Origin: Gigantopelta aegis
Lineage: Eukaryota > Mollusca > Gastropoda > Neomphalida > Peltospiridae
Length of the DNA stretch: 64,000 bases
Assembly (NCBI RefSeq): GCF_016097555.1
Contig: NC_054699.1
Location: 8,132,516-8,196,515, forward strand
Reading direction: 5' to 3'
Part shown: positions 1-10,411 of the stretch, in pieces
Layout: each line of letters opens with the position of its first letter
Position numbering within the stretch: the stretch's first letter is position 1
Position numbers and translations under genes: made by a program
Notes under the pieces: model-generated
What the model saw: the letters and a program-made list of their open reading frames with translations, nothing else
Databases searched by the model: none
Told to the model about the DNA's origin: nothing

Positions 1-2
1 TA

Positions 3-1088
3 AATCAACAGGATGACAATATCAAACTTAAGGCCACCATATCAGATAAATCAGTTGACTTTTTGGATGTAACAATTTATAAAGGTACACAGTTTGAAAC
101 ATCAGGTTACCTAGACTACAAAGTGTTTTTCAAACCCACAGACACACACCAACTTCTCCACTGCAAGTCTTTTCACCCATGCCACACCTTTAAAGGCATT
201 GTTAAATCTCAGATTATTAGATTTCACAGAAATTCGAGTAACAAACAGAATTTCAATGAGGCTTGTTCACTTTTATTTAGTGCTTTAAAACCTAGGGGAT
301 ATTCAAAACGGTTTTTAAGAAAAATTAAATCTGAAACTGTTCGAGAATTAGAAAATCCCTTTAGGGCAACTGAAGACTATAAACCATACAAACTTCAGCA
401 TAACCAATTGCCTCAAATAAGCACTGGCTCCTCTACTACTTGTGCCAAAAACAGGTGTAGACTTCACAACTTACTTAAAACGCAGTCGACTTTCAAAAGT
501 CAACAGACCAAAATTCAATATCAAATTCGGACAGACATGAACTGTGATTCGAAAAATGTAGTATATCTAATCACCTGTAATTTATGTAAAAAACAGTACG
601 TAGGACAAACGCAAAACCAACTGAGAATTAGAGCAGTTTGTCACAAGTATGATATTCGGCATGAAGTTGACACCCCTGTCGCCAATCACTTCAATCTACC
701 TGACCATTCGTTAGATGAAAATTTTGAAATAATTCCAATTGAAAAACCCCTGATACTTGGTTCAAAAGACGAAACAGACCTCTTGAGACTTGAACGAGAG
801 GCCTTCTGGATTCGTACATTACAGACAAAACAGCCGTTTGGAATCAACGTTGAATCTGGTAAAGCTGTAAAAAGAGATAAAATAATTTTTCCAATAATTT
901 ACAGTCGACGTAGCGTTGATATTGGTAAACTTATGAAGGAGGAGTTTTTAAATCTGCAAACTGTTATGAAAAACCCTATTACAGCATGTCCGGTTATTGC
1001 ATATAGAAAAAATCCAAGTCTCAAGGATATCTTAGTCTCCACCCGGCGACGGCCTGCGTCTAAGCCTCTAAGCCGGTCCATTTTTTAG
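3..1088 (+). CDS. Penelope-like retroelement ORF, 3' part (RT end plus GIY-YIG endonuclease)
   Basis: The frame is open from base 3, so the 5' part lies off the window; the codon at 63 is TTG (Leu) inside the frame, not a start. The first residues read SVDFLDVTIYKG, matching the block near the end of the reverse transcriptase core of Penelope-like elements. A Cys/His-containing linker (about residues 126-135 counted from base 63) precedes a GIY-YIG nuclease: VVYLITC, then KKQYVGQT, an Arg/His helix, and the catalytic-type Glu in REAFWI followed by GIN. RT plus GIY-YIG is the hallmark of endonuclease-bearing Penelope-like elements. No internal stop is seen before 1086-1088, so this copy may be young. 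It lies in an upstream intron or flank of the SLC9A exons. Confidence 0.85.
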   Translation, partial: NQQDDNIKLKATISDKSVDFLDVTIYKGTQFETSGYLDYKVFFKPTDTHQLLHCKSFHPCHTFKGIVKSQIIRFHRNSSNKQNFNEACSLLFSALKPRGYSKRFLRKIKSETVRELENPFRATEDYKPYKLQHNQLPQISTGSSTTCAKNRCRLHNLLKTQSTFKSQQTKIQYQIRTDMNCDSKNVVYLITCNLCKKQYVGQTQNQLRIRAVCHKYDIRHEVDTPVANHFNLPDHSLDENFEIIPIEKPLILGSKDETDLLRLEREAFWIRTLQTKQPFGINVESGKAVKRDKIIFPIIYSRRSVDIGKLMKEEFLNLQTVMKNPITACPVIAYRKNPSLKDILVSTRRRPASKPLSRSIF

Positions 1089-1142
1089 TGGTTGGTTTGT
1101 TGTTATCCCTTTCCTAACAATTTTTTTTAAAAACAAATACAT

Positions 1143-1245
1143 CGTATCCGGCTGTAAACAAAACATATACACACATACACATACACACATACACACACAC
1201 ATATACACACACACACACACATATATGCACACACACACACATGTG
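1143..1245. repeat. (CA)n microsatellite with TA interruptions
   Basis: Alternating CA dinucleotides with ATA interruptions, in the intron just before the first visible SLC9A exon. Confidence 0.9.
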
Positions 1246-1278
1246 ACATCTAAGAATGTTACATGTTATTGTTTTCAG

Positions 1279-1543
1279 GGCAGTACTATCAAGCCTTTTG
1301 TGAGGTGTTTCCAGGTTCAACTGGCACCAGAGAAACACTTCAGTATGTCCAGTGAACTCAACTCTCATGTGAGTGTCTTTTCCAGCTTGGTTTTAAACCC
1401 TCCATTTCTCTCTCTCTCCATCCATTTATCTATCTCTCCATCCATTAATCTCTCTCTCCCTCTATTTCTCTCTCTCCATTTCTGTCTCGCCATTTCTCTT
1501 TCCTCCATTTCTCTCTCTCATGTTAGATCTCCGTGTCCTTGCT

Positions 1544-1619
<76 letters not shown>

Positions 1620-4600
1620 CCAGCCTCTCTCTCTCTCTCCCCCCCCCCTCTGTCTCTCTCTCTGTCTGTCTGTCTGTCCGTCTCAAATTAGTTTAACTGT
1701 TTTACAGAGGATGTGTGTATGGACAGGCTACATTGTATACACAGTACAGTAATCTTCTCATGTTTTCCCAGGTAATTGATAATTTGATGGCTGGTATTGA
1801 AGACATCATTGGATTTCACGGCAGGTATCATTTCAAGGTAAGCAACAGCATTTAGTATTTATGATATCACATGGAAATAACACACATGTGTGTTATAAAT
1901 TAAAAAATATATAATTGTCTGCTAGCTCCTTGATGATGCCCCAGTCACAACAGACAATGAAATGAGCATCATCAAAACAGGGGTTGAAATTGGATGAAAT
2001 TCCTGATAGATTTTCTGTCCGGCAAGCTACAAATGCTGCCAGTCCGAATCAAAACCTGCTGGACCAAACGTGATTAACTCAAATTAATGTTTAAATATAA
2101 AAGTAAAATAATTGCTAATCAGACTGGTCGACGGGCAAAAAACTCTCTGTGAAGTGTAAATTAAATACAAGCACAAGTTTTAATTGGAAAAGACATTTAT
2201 AATTCTGTTCAATTTCATTCTGAGGATATGTATATAGAATACTACATTAAGTTAATTTTACGTCTCTTAGATATCATTTATCTTACAACTCATTGTTTAA
2301 AAAGTGTATCCAACTCGCTTTCATTTGTTAGATATGTTTTAAAACAAATTGTAAGATAAATGGTATCTAACAGCCACTAGAACACAGTGATTTAGTAATC
2401 ATCGGCTATTGAATGTCAAACATTTGGTAATTTTAACGTATAGTCTTAGAGAGGACATTGGCAAGGGATCTTTTATATGCACCATCCCACAGTGTTTGAT
2501 ATACCAGTCGTGGTGCACTGGCTGGAATGAGAAATAGCCCAGATTTATATGGGCCCATTGACAGGGATCGATCTCAGATTGACCACACACCAAGCGAGCG
2601 CTTTACCACTGGGCTACATCCCACTTTGCCTCTATATAATGTATTATCCAATGAATTTGTAAATAAACATTATACAGCACAAACTCCATAACCCCTTCAC
2701 CTGAAAAGTAAATCACACTGACTTTTTCCTGATATAACCAAAAATAGCTGTTTTACTACTGTGTGGTGTCCTGGTGCCACTAAAAAAAATTGTCATCCTT
2801 ATTTTGGTGAAGCATTGCATGTTGATACTAATACAAATTAACGCACAAATGGAATCTATATTTCTTAACCATTGGAGAAAATTTGTGATTTGTGGTATTA
2901 AACAGCAATATTCAACTTGTGTGGGAGATCAATTAATATGAAATAAAGTTTGTTTTTATTTAACGACACCACTAGAGCACATTGATTTATTAAGCACTGG
3001 CCACTGGATGTAAAATATTTGCTAATTCTGACATATTTAGTCTTAGAAAAAACCTGCCACATTTTTCCATTGTTAGGAAGGGATCTTTTATATGCACCAT
3101 CCTACAGACAGGACAGCACATACCACAGCCTTTGATATACCAATCATGAGGCACTGGTTGGGATGTGGGGAAAAAAACTGATCGGAGATTGGATCTCTTC
3201 AGGTGATTAGTTCAATCCTGCGATGCCAGCACCTCAGGCGAGCACTCTACCGACTGAGCTAGACCCCGCATGCGGATTAGCTGCTCCAAACCCAAATGCC
3301 TAAACTATACTATCCAATGCAATTAACCAAATTGATTTCTCTATGACATGTACGTTAACCTCTATGGTTAACACATGAATACATTCATAATGGGCGAAAC
3401 ATTTTAATTCTGCAGAAATCTTGAGTTGTTATATCAGATTCTAGGACTGATACAATGTATGCTCTCGTTTTTTAATGTTTTAAAACCAACTTTGGGTTTT
3501 TTTTCAGGAAGTCTTGGAGCAGTTTGAAGAGAAGTATATTCGGCACTGGCTGCAGAAAGATCCACAGAGGAGACACACGGAGATTAAAGCTTTCTATGAG
3601 AAAGTCATTCTCAAGTCAGTTGGTTTCATCTTCAGTTTTAACTCACCAGGGCGGGCCGTAGCCCAGTGGTAAAGTGCTTGCTTGATGAGCGGTTGGTTTG
3701 GGCTATTTCTCATTCCTACCAGTGCACCATATCCTGTCTCTGGAATGGTGCATATAAAAGATCCCTTGCTGCTAATGGAAAAATGTAGCGGGTTACCTGT
3801 GATTACTACGAGTCAGAATTACCAAATGTCTGACATCCAATAACTGATGATTAATTAATCAATGTGTTCTAGTGGTGTCGTTAAACAAAACAAACGTTTT
3901 GTTTTTATTCATTGCAAACAAGTACATCATTTTAGCCCATAAGGCCAAACATCTACATCATCAAATAAACATGTAATTTATAAGCCTCATAAACCTGATA
4001 CTAGTGATAATAATGTATTTTGGCGGAACTTAGTGAAGATTGTCGGAAACAAAATCAGAAATCTGAGGCTACACATTTAACACGTACATCACACTCAATG
4101 CCAGCTATCCACTGCTGAGGATTTTGTGACCGAATCATTCTGATTATGTCATAAAGGATTCTGTAGTTTTGCCATTTAACCAATATTTTCATTAAGAAAG
4201 ATATAGTAGTTAATTTAGCAGTCACATAATTTGTGTTTATGAATGATGGAGAATGCACTTGGCTCTACAGGGCTCTTACTTATTTTTCACAAATCTACCA
4301 CTGGAGCACACTGATTAATAAATCATCAACTATTGGATGTCAAACATTTGGTAATTCTAACACGTGGTCATCAGAGGTAACCCGCTACATTTTTCCATTA
4401 GCAGCAAGGGATCTTTTATATGCATCATCCCACAGACAGGATAGCGCATACCACGTCCTTTAATATACCACTCGTGGTGCACTGGCTGAGATGAGAAACT
4501 GCCTAATGGGCCCACCGATGTGGTACAATAAATCAGTTCTGTCAGTAGTGGGTACGAATCCCTGACCTGAATACACAAAACATTCAAATTCTTTATAAAT

Positions 4601-5501
4601 AATCTATACCTAGAACAATAGTGTCACATCACACGTACGGATTACGTCCAGTTAAAGTTCAAGTACACTGTCCTGAGATAAAAGGCAACCCACACTATGT
4701 ATGTGTATATGTATGTATGATTTTATCAAATTTAATAGCTTAAAAAAAAGTTTTGATTGTGGGGGGAGGTCACTTGGCCCACCTCCCTACACCACTGGTT
4801 ACACCTCCTCATTGAGTTATTAAAACATGCTCTGGGTGGAAGCCGGTACTGAGGTGTGAACCTTGTACCGACCAGCCTTAAAGCTGATGGATTAACCACT
4901 GCATCACAGAGCTAGGCCAGGTTTTTTTTTTTACTGCTTGGGTAATCGGGGAATTTCCCACATTTTGTCAGTGACTAAATAATGTTTCTGTTTATGTACA
5001 GTATATCTCTTGTTAATTTATTTAATCTATCCTTTAACTTACCCATATGATATCCCTATTATAAACCTCATTAGATACTGTAGTGCAAATTTAAAGGTAC
5101 ATGTATTTACAAATTTGCATGGTCAGTAGGTATACAAACAAAATTTAAAAAATATGGATTATATCATCGGCGAAACAATAATTAATGCATTATCGTTTTC
5201 ATTCATTCATTCATTCATTTTATCATTCATTCAATCATTTATTCATGCATTCATGCATTCATTCATTCATACATTCTTTCATTCATTCATACATTCTTTC
5301 ATTCATTCATTCATTCATTACTTAATTCATTCATTCATTCATTCGTTCATTTATTTGACTAAAGTGAAAATGTATCCATGGTTTCCCCCAAATCCTTCAT
5401 AGTGTGATGTGTATTAAATATTTGTTGTTTTTCTTTTTCAGAGAACATTACCGCTACCTGAAGTTGAGTGGAGTCCAGGCGTTGCCTTCATCATCAAATA
5501 T
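1279..5501 (+). CDS. Na+/H+ exchanger, SLC9A family: four internal exons
   Basis: Plasma-membrane-type Na+/H+ exchangers swap cytosolic protons for sodium. Four exons can be read: 1279-1368 (GSTIKPFVRCFQVQLA...), 1772-1837 (VIDNLMAGIEDIIGFHG...), 3508-3614 and 5442-5501. Each follows an AG acceptor with a pyrimidine tract (the one at 1278 is short) and ends at a GT donor (GTGAGT, GTAAGC, GTCAGT, GTGAGC). Phases agree: 0, 0, then 2, with AA joining A to make the Lys of ILK-EHYRYLKLSG. The spliced 107 residues match the stretch of SLC9A proteins that runs from the GxTI(K/R)P motif at the end of the membrane domain, through the MAGIEDI motif, into the start of the cytosolic regulatory tail, where calcineurin-homologous proteins bind in vertebrate NHE1. 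Exons upstream and downstream are not visible; the next one may lie in or beyond the gap at 5656. The subtype (NHE1/2/3/5-like) cannot be decided. Confidence 0.87.
1400..1684. repeat. CT-rich microsatellite
   Basis: Long (TC)n run, densest at 1550-1612, with CCAT and TGTC variants, in the intron after the first visible SLC9A exon. Long open frames across it are low-complexity artefacts. Confidence 0.9.
2354..2625 (-). mobile_element. tRNA-derived SINE, type A tail
   Basis: Reverse copy: tail-side sequence (CACTAGAACACAGTGATTTA) first, then the conserved core (GGATCTTTTATATGCACCATC) and the tRNA-like head with its A box (TAGCCCAGTGGTAAAGCGCT on the other strand) at the right end. Confidence 0.85.
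2947..3268 (-). mobile_element. SINE with a different tRNA-like head
   Basis: It has the same tail and core as its neighbours, but on the reverse strand the head reads GTCTAGCTCAGTCGGTAGAG, an A-box sequence of another tRNA-like type. The same head type is seen at 17297-17548. Confidence 0.8.
3647..3895 (+). mobile_element. tRNA-derived SINE, type A tail
   Basis: Starts with GGGCGGGCCGTAGCCCAGTGG and ends with TGGTGTCGTTAAACAAAACA. Part of the head after the A box is deleted. It lies in the SLC9A intron between 3614 and 5442. Confidence 0.85.
4290..4535 (-). mobile_element. tRNA-derived SINE, head damaged
   Basis: Reverse copy with core motif GGATCTTTTATATGCATCAT and GGTGCACTGGCTGAGATGAG. 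The head end is degraded past about 4535. Confidence 0.75.
4755..4920 (-). repeat. Possible second tRNA-like SINE family
   Basis: On the reverse strand, CCTGGCCTAGCTCTGTGATG begins a tRNA-like stretch with a B-box-like GGTTCACACC about 50 bases later. Only one copy is seen here, so the family is unproven. Confidence 0.35.
5195..5356. repeat. (ATTC)n tetranucleotide microsatellite
   Basis: Imperfect CATT repeats over about 160 bases, shortly before the SLC9A exon at 5442. Confidence 0.9.
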
Positions 5502-5655
5502 GTGAGCTTCTCAATGTCATCTTCCTATTGCATTAGGCTCACCATGTAACTGGACGCACAAATGCCATCCGCAAGTTGTGATATAGAGAATAATACATGA
5601 AAGGCCATTAGATACCTTTTATCTCACAAGTTGTTTTAAAAGTATCTAACAAGTG

Positions 5656-5855
5656 NNNNNNNNNNNNNNNNNNNNNNNNNNNNNNNNNNNNNNNNNNNNN
5701 NNNNNNNNNNNNNNNNNNNNNNNNNNNNNNNNNNNNNNNNNNNNNNNNNNNNNNNNNNNNNNNNNNNNNNNNNNNNNNNNNNNNNNNNNNNNNNNNNNNN
5801 NNNNNNNNNNNNNNNNNNNNNNNNNNNNNNNNNNNNNNNNNNNNNNNNNNNNNNN
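5656..5855. other. Assembly gap (200 N)
   Basis: Exactly 200 N, probably a placeholder of unknown true length. It sits at the left edge of a 50-bp tandem array, which likely caused the break. Confidence 0.99.
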
Positions 5856-6945
5856 CATTACATTCACAGGTGTTCTAACGTTAAATAAGTAAATACCTAT
5901 ACATTCATTACATGCACAGGTGTCGTAACGTTAAACAAGTAAATACCTGTACATTCATTACATTCACAGGTGTCGTAACGTTAAACAAGTAAATACCTGT
6001 ACATTCATTACATTCACAGGTGTCGTAACGTTAAATAATTAAATACCTGTACATTCATTACATTCACAGGTGTCGTAACGTTAAACAAGTAAATACCTGT
6101 ACATTCATTACATTCACAGGTGTCGTAACGTTAAACAAGTAAATACCTGTACATTCATTACATTCACAGGTGTCGTATTCATTACATTCACAGGTGTCGT
6201 AACGTTAAACAAGTAAATAACTGTACATTCATTACATTCACAGGTGTCGTAACGTTAAACAAGTAAATACCTGTACATTCATTACATTCACAGGCGTCGT
6301 AACGTTAAACAAGTAAATACCTGTACATTCATTACATTCACAGGCGTCGTAACGTTAAACAATTAAATACCTGTACATTCATTACATTCACAGGCGTCGT
6401 AACGTTAAACAATTAAATACGTGTACATTCATTACATTCACAGGCGTCGTAACGTTAAACAATTAAATACGTGTACATTCATTACATTCACAGGCGTCGT
6501 AACGTTAAACAAGTAAATACGTGTACATTCATTACATTCACAGGCGTCGTAACGTTAAACAAGTAAATACGTGTACATTCATTACATTCACAGGTGTCGT
6601 AACGTTAAACAAGTAAATACGTGTACATTCATTACATTCACAGGTGTCGTAACGTTAAATAATTAAATACCTGTACATTCATTACATTCACAGGTGTTCT
6701 AACGTTAAATAAGTAAATATCTGTACATTCATTACATTCAGAGGTGCCGCAACATTACATAATTACATTCACAGGTGTCGTAACGTTAAATAAGTAAATA
6801 CCTGTACATTCATTACATGCACAGGTGTCGTAACGTTAAATAAGTAAATACCTGTACATTCATTACATTCACAGGTGTCGTAACGTTAAACAAGTAAATA
6901 CCTGTACATTCATTACATTCAGAGGTGCCGCAACATTACATAATT
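5856..6945. repeat. 50-bp minisatellite array, about 21 copies
   Basis: The unit runs CATTACATTCACAGGTGTCG, then TAACGTTAAACAAGTAAATA, then CCTGTACATT. The period is 50 with a few shortened units and point variants (GTGTCG/GCGTCG, CAAGT/CAATT). The array probably continues into the gap. From 6945 to 7320 there is single-copy sequence in which no gene is seen. Confidence 0.95.
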
Positions 6946-7379
6946 ACATTTCCGCTACATTCATTACAATATAACGTCATTCCATTGGTTCAGCCATAGC
7001 AATGGGAGTGTGTTTCTCGATGATGTAAGGGAACGTGGTATCTGATGACGTCATTTTATATTGGTTCTTTTGTCTTATTCCAGTGTTGTTTATGGACCAA
7101 AAATAATTCAAAATAAAATATGAACTTTTAACGTTATTAACCTATTATCACTAAACATGTTTTAAATTTAATTATAAGAATTGTCTGTTATTTCTTTTAC
7201 GTTCGTTCATCTGACACAAAAACACTTAGTGGTTGGCAACAACGGTTTCGACCAAGTAAAGAAGACACGTAGGACAGAAAATTAAAAGAAACAAACAAAA
7301 CAAATAAGAAGAAAAGAAACTTCTGTTTAACACCTCAGCTTCACAACAACATTTTTACCAAACACATTTGTGGCATCAG

Positions 7380-7795
7380 TAAGACTGGTCGGTTTGGGAT
7401 CAATACCCATCGGTGGGCACATTGGCAGGCCTTCTAGAATACTGTGGCCCGATGCCCGAGGCCAGTGATTTTTATACTCGGGCCACAAAATAAATGCTTT
7501 TACCTGTTCCCGATGGCAAGTAATTAAAAAACAGACAGAAAAAAACACACAAAAAACTCAACCCCAATGATTGGGCTATTCCTCGTTCCAGCCAGTGCAC
7601 CACGACTGGTATATCAAAGGCTGTGGTATGTGTTATCCTGTCTGTGGGATGGTGCATATAAAAGATCCCGTAGGAAAAAATGTAGCGGGTTTCCTCTGAT
7701 GACTACGAGTCAGAATTACCAAATGTTTGACATCCGATAGCCGATGATTAATTAATCAATGTGCTCCAGTGGTGTTGTTAAACAAAACAAACTTC
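7380..7795 (+). mobile_element. SINE split by an insertion
   Basis: A head-like piece (GACTGGTCGGTTTGGGATCA and ATCGGTGGGC) at 7383-7415 is separated from core and tail at 7566-7795 (TTCCAGCCAGTGCACCACGA to GTTAAACAAAACAAACTTC). The roughly 150 bases between do not belong to the SINE consensus. Confidence 0.65.
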
Positions 7796-8010
7796 TTTTT
7801 TTTCTCAATAAAACTGCTATTTTTGTAACCTCTTCTCACATAAAGTAGGACAATCAAATCTTATTTCAAATTCGGGGTCTGGTTGTTCAAATGATAGTTT
7901 ACAGATGTATGTGCTGACAGACCATTCCATAATACAAGCTGCGTTAATAAATTTGTCTAAAGCAAATAACATGCACTTGCAGTTTTCGCATTAATATTAT
8001 GATTGCATTA

Positions 8011-8739
8011 ATTTCAGTATCTATAGTATTATGTTCCTGATCAGTGGAGTGTTCTGAAATGTTAAACATCCACAAGATTCAATGCTAAGATACGCTATAC
8101 ATTTCAGTATCTATAGTATTATGTTCCTGATCAGTTGGAGTGTTCTGAAATGTTAAACATCCACAAGATTCAATGCTAAGATACGCTATACATTTCAGTA
8201 TCTATAGTATTATGTTCCTGATCAGTTGGAGTGTTCTGAAATGTTAAACATCCACAAGATTCAATGCTAAGATACGCTATACATTTCAGTATCTATAGTA
8301 TTATGTTCCTGATCAGTTGGAGTGTTCTGAAATGTTAAACATCCACAAGATTCAATGCTAAGATACGCTATACATTTCAGTATCTATAGTATTATGTTCC
8401 TGATCAGTTGGAGTGTTCTGAAATGTTAAACATCCACAAGATTCAATGCTAAGATACGCTATACATTTCAGTATCTATAGTATTATGTTCCTGATCAGTT
8501 GGAATGTTCTGAAATGTTAAACATCCACAAGATTCAATGCTAAGATACGCTATACATTTCAGTATCTATAGTATTATGTTCCTGATCAGTTGGAGTGTTC
8601 TGAAATGTTAAACATCCACAAGATTCAATGCTAAGATACGCTATACATTTCAGTATCTATAGTATTATGTTCCTGATCAGTTGGAATGTTCTGAAATGTT
8701 AAACATCCACAAGATTCAATGCTAAGATACGCTATACAT
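8011..8739. repeat. 91-bp tandem array, eight copies
   Basis: Units start ATTTCAGTATCTATAGTATT at 8011, 8101, 8192, 8283, 8374, 8465, 8556 and 8647. Copies are almost identical; the first is one base shorter, and GGAGTG/GGAATG is the main variant. Confidence 0.96.
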
Positions 8740-8930
8740 TTAAGGCTTGTCGGTTATTTCTTTTACGTTCATTGGGGTAGGAAAAAAAAAAATCATCTGC
8801 AAATTGTGAATCGGCGAAGTTTATGGCTATATATTTTGTATACCCAGATGAAAGTAAAGTAAAAAACAAAACAGACAATCCTTATAATTAAGTTCTTAAC
8901 ATACTTACTAATAATAACACTAAAAATGTA

Positions 8931-9312
8931 CAATGGCGTAGGAAATGGGGGGGGGGGAGGGGGGAGGCAAGGGGCATGAGCCCCCACTTTTCATATATTT
9001 TGCTTTATAAGTGTAAAAGTGTGTAAATATAAAAGTGTGCCCCCCCCCCCCCCCCCCCCCCCCCAACACACACACTTTTCAGGGCTCACCCTGTTCATTG
9101 CCAAATTGGCCAATTGCCAATTTTTATACAAAATGGCTACAAAATTTAGTCTTTGGCTAATAACATTTTTAGTCTTTGGCCAATAACATTTTGCTTAAAT
9201 TAACCACATTTTAATAAATTTCAAGGAAATACTCTACATTTTTGAAAAATGACTAAACCAAAATTTGTTCCAGTGAGAGCCCGGACTTTTTGGCACCTTC
9301 ATACACTACTGA
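8931..9312. mobile_element. MITE-like element carrying a nested element
   Basis: Left end CAATGGCGTAGGAAATGGG and right end TTTTTGGCACCTTCATACAC enclose poly-G and poly-C tracts and TTTTGCTTTATAAGTGTAAA. A close relative lies at 40880-41046. The right part is interrupted by the element at 9078-9292. Confidence 0.6.
9078..9292. mobile_element. Nested MITE, CAGGGCT family
   Basis: Ends read GGGCTCACCCTGTTC and, inverted, GGGCTCTCACTGGAAC. The interior has CCAAATTGGCCAATTGCCAA, also found in the related copies at 16617-16811 and 57756-57947. Confidence 0.55.
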
Positions 9313-9402
9313 ATTATTTGTTTTGTTCTTAAATAATGCTCAAAGACAAGACAAACTACCAATATAAAGTGATGTCATCAGATATGTTGTTCATCAAGAA
9401 AT

Positions 9403-9629
9403 GAACTAACTCGCATTATATGGTTGGAATGGGATGATGTTAAATGAACTAACTCGCATTATATGGCTGGACCAATGGGATGATGTTAAATGAACTAACT
9501 CGCATTATATGGCTGGACCAATGGGATGATGTTAAATGAACTAACTCGCATTATATGGCTGGACCAATGGGATGATGTTAAATGAACTAACTCGCATTAT
9601 ATGGTTGGACCAATGGGATGATGTTAAAT
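9403..9629. repeat. 46-bp tandem array, five copies
   Basis: Unit begins GAACTAACTCGCATTATATG and ends GGGATGATGTTAAAT. The first copy lacks three bases. Confidence 0.95.
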
Positions 9630-9897
9630 TCTGATGAATGTAACAGAAATTCAGTTATGTACGTAAAGACTTTACAAAAACACAATTACAACAAAGCAAT
9701 TTGGGCTGCATCCAAATGGTCTCATCAAGAGTCGAGACAAATGGTTTCACATGCACATTCAGAGCAAGCTGTTGTAGTAGATACTGGTCTTTGGCACTGG
9801 TTCTGGTGCGAGTTAGTGCTAACGTCCATGACAGGAGCACAAAATAAATACACGTCAAGACATGGTTTTGCATTTTTATAGACATCAGGACAACCAA

Positions 9898-9950
9898 ACA
9901 AACACACACACACACAGACACACGCACGCACACACACACACACAAACAAT
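9898..9950. repeat. (AC)n microsatellite
   Basis: AC dinucleotides with G interruptions. Apart from this, 9630-10020 shows no gene. Confidence 0.85.
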
Positions 9951-10296
9951 ATACACAGAAAACCTTTTTTTTATGTCGTCAATTATGGTCACATGACATT
10001 GGTAGAGACAAACAGATAAATTTCCAATTATAATCAATAATTATGACAAGAGACATAGAAAACTTTTTTTTACGACAATCCATTAAGGTCACTTCACATT
10101 GGCAGAGACAAACGCAAGCACGAATCCATGATTTTTAATAGAGGGGACCCAAAACATGAACACAGAATTTAAAGGTCCTTAACAGGTGGACGGGATAATG
10201 TGTATTTTGTAATTACTTTATTTGACTAAAATAGAGAGGGCATGAGCCCTTTGGGACTCTGCCAGAATCAGCACCTGACAAAAAACGGATACATTT

Positions 10297-10411
10297 TCAA
10301 TTCTAATCAATCACTGAAACAATATTTTGCAAGTATTTTGTGACATCTTCTTTCATGGAAGCATAATCTAAGACCGTTCACCCATCAAAGTCCCAAACAA
10401 CGGATACATTT
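10297..10411 (-). pseudogene. Ghost copy of the ankyrin exon's last codons
   Basis: Just past the stop codon, sequence resembling the end of the exon recurs (GCAAGTATTTTGTGACATCT, CATAATCTAAGACCGTTCAC). On the reverse strand it corresponds to the DGQTALDYASSNEDVKK region. This looks like a tandem duplication of the gene's 3' end of about 115 bp. Confidence 0.7.

Noticed and set aside
1225-1752. Open frame of 175 codons across the CT microsatellite
   Set aside because: Its middle is a Ser/Leu run from (TC)n. Only the portion 1279-1368 in this frame is a real exon.
5154-5402. Open frame rich in HSFI repeats
   Set aside because: Translation of the (ATTC)n microsatellite; no codon-level signal.
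5856-6945. CRISPR-like regular repeats
   Set aside because: Continuous 50-bp tandem units without variable spacers in a eukaryotic genome.
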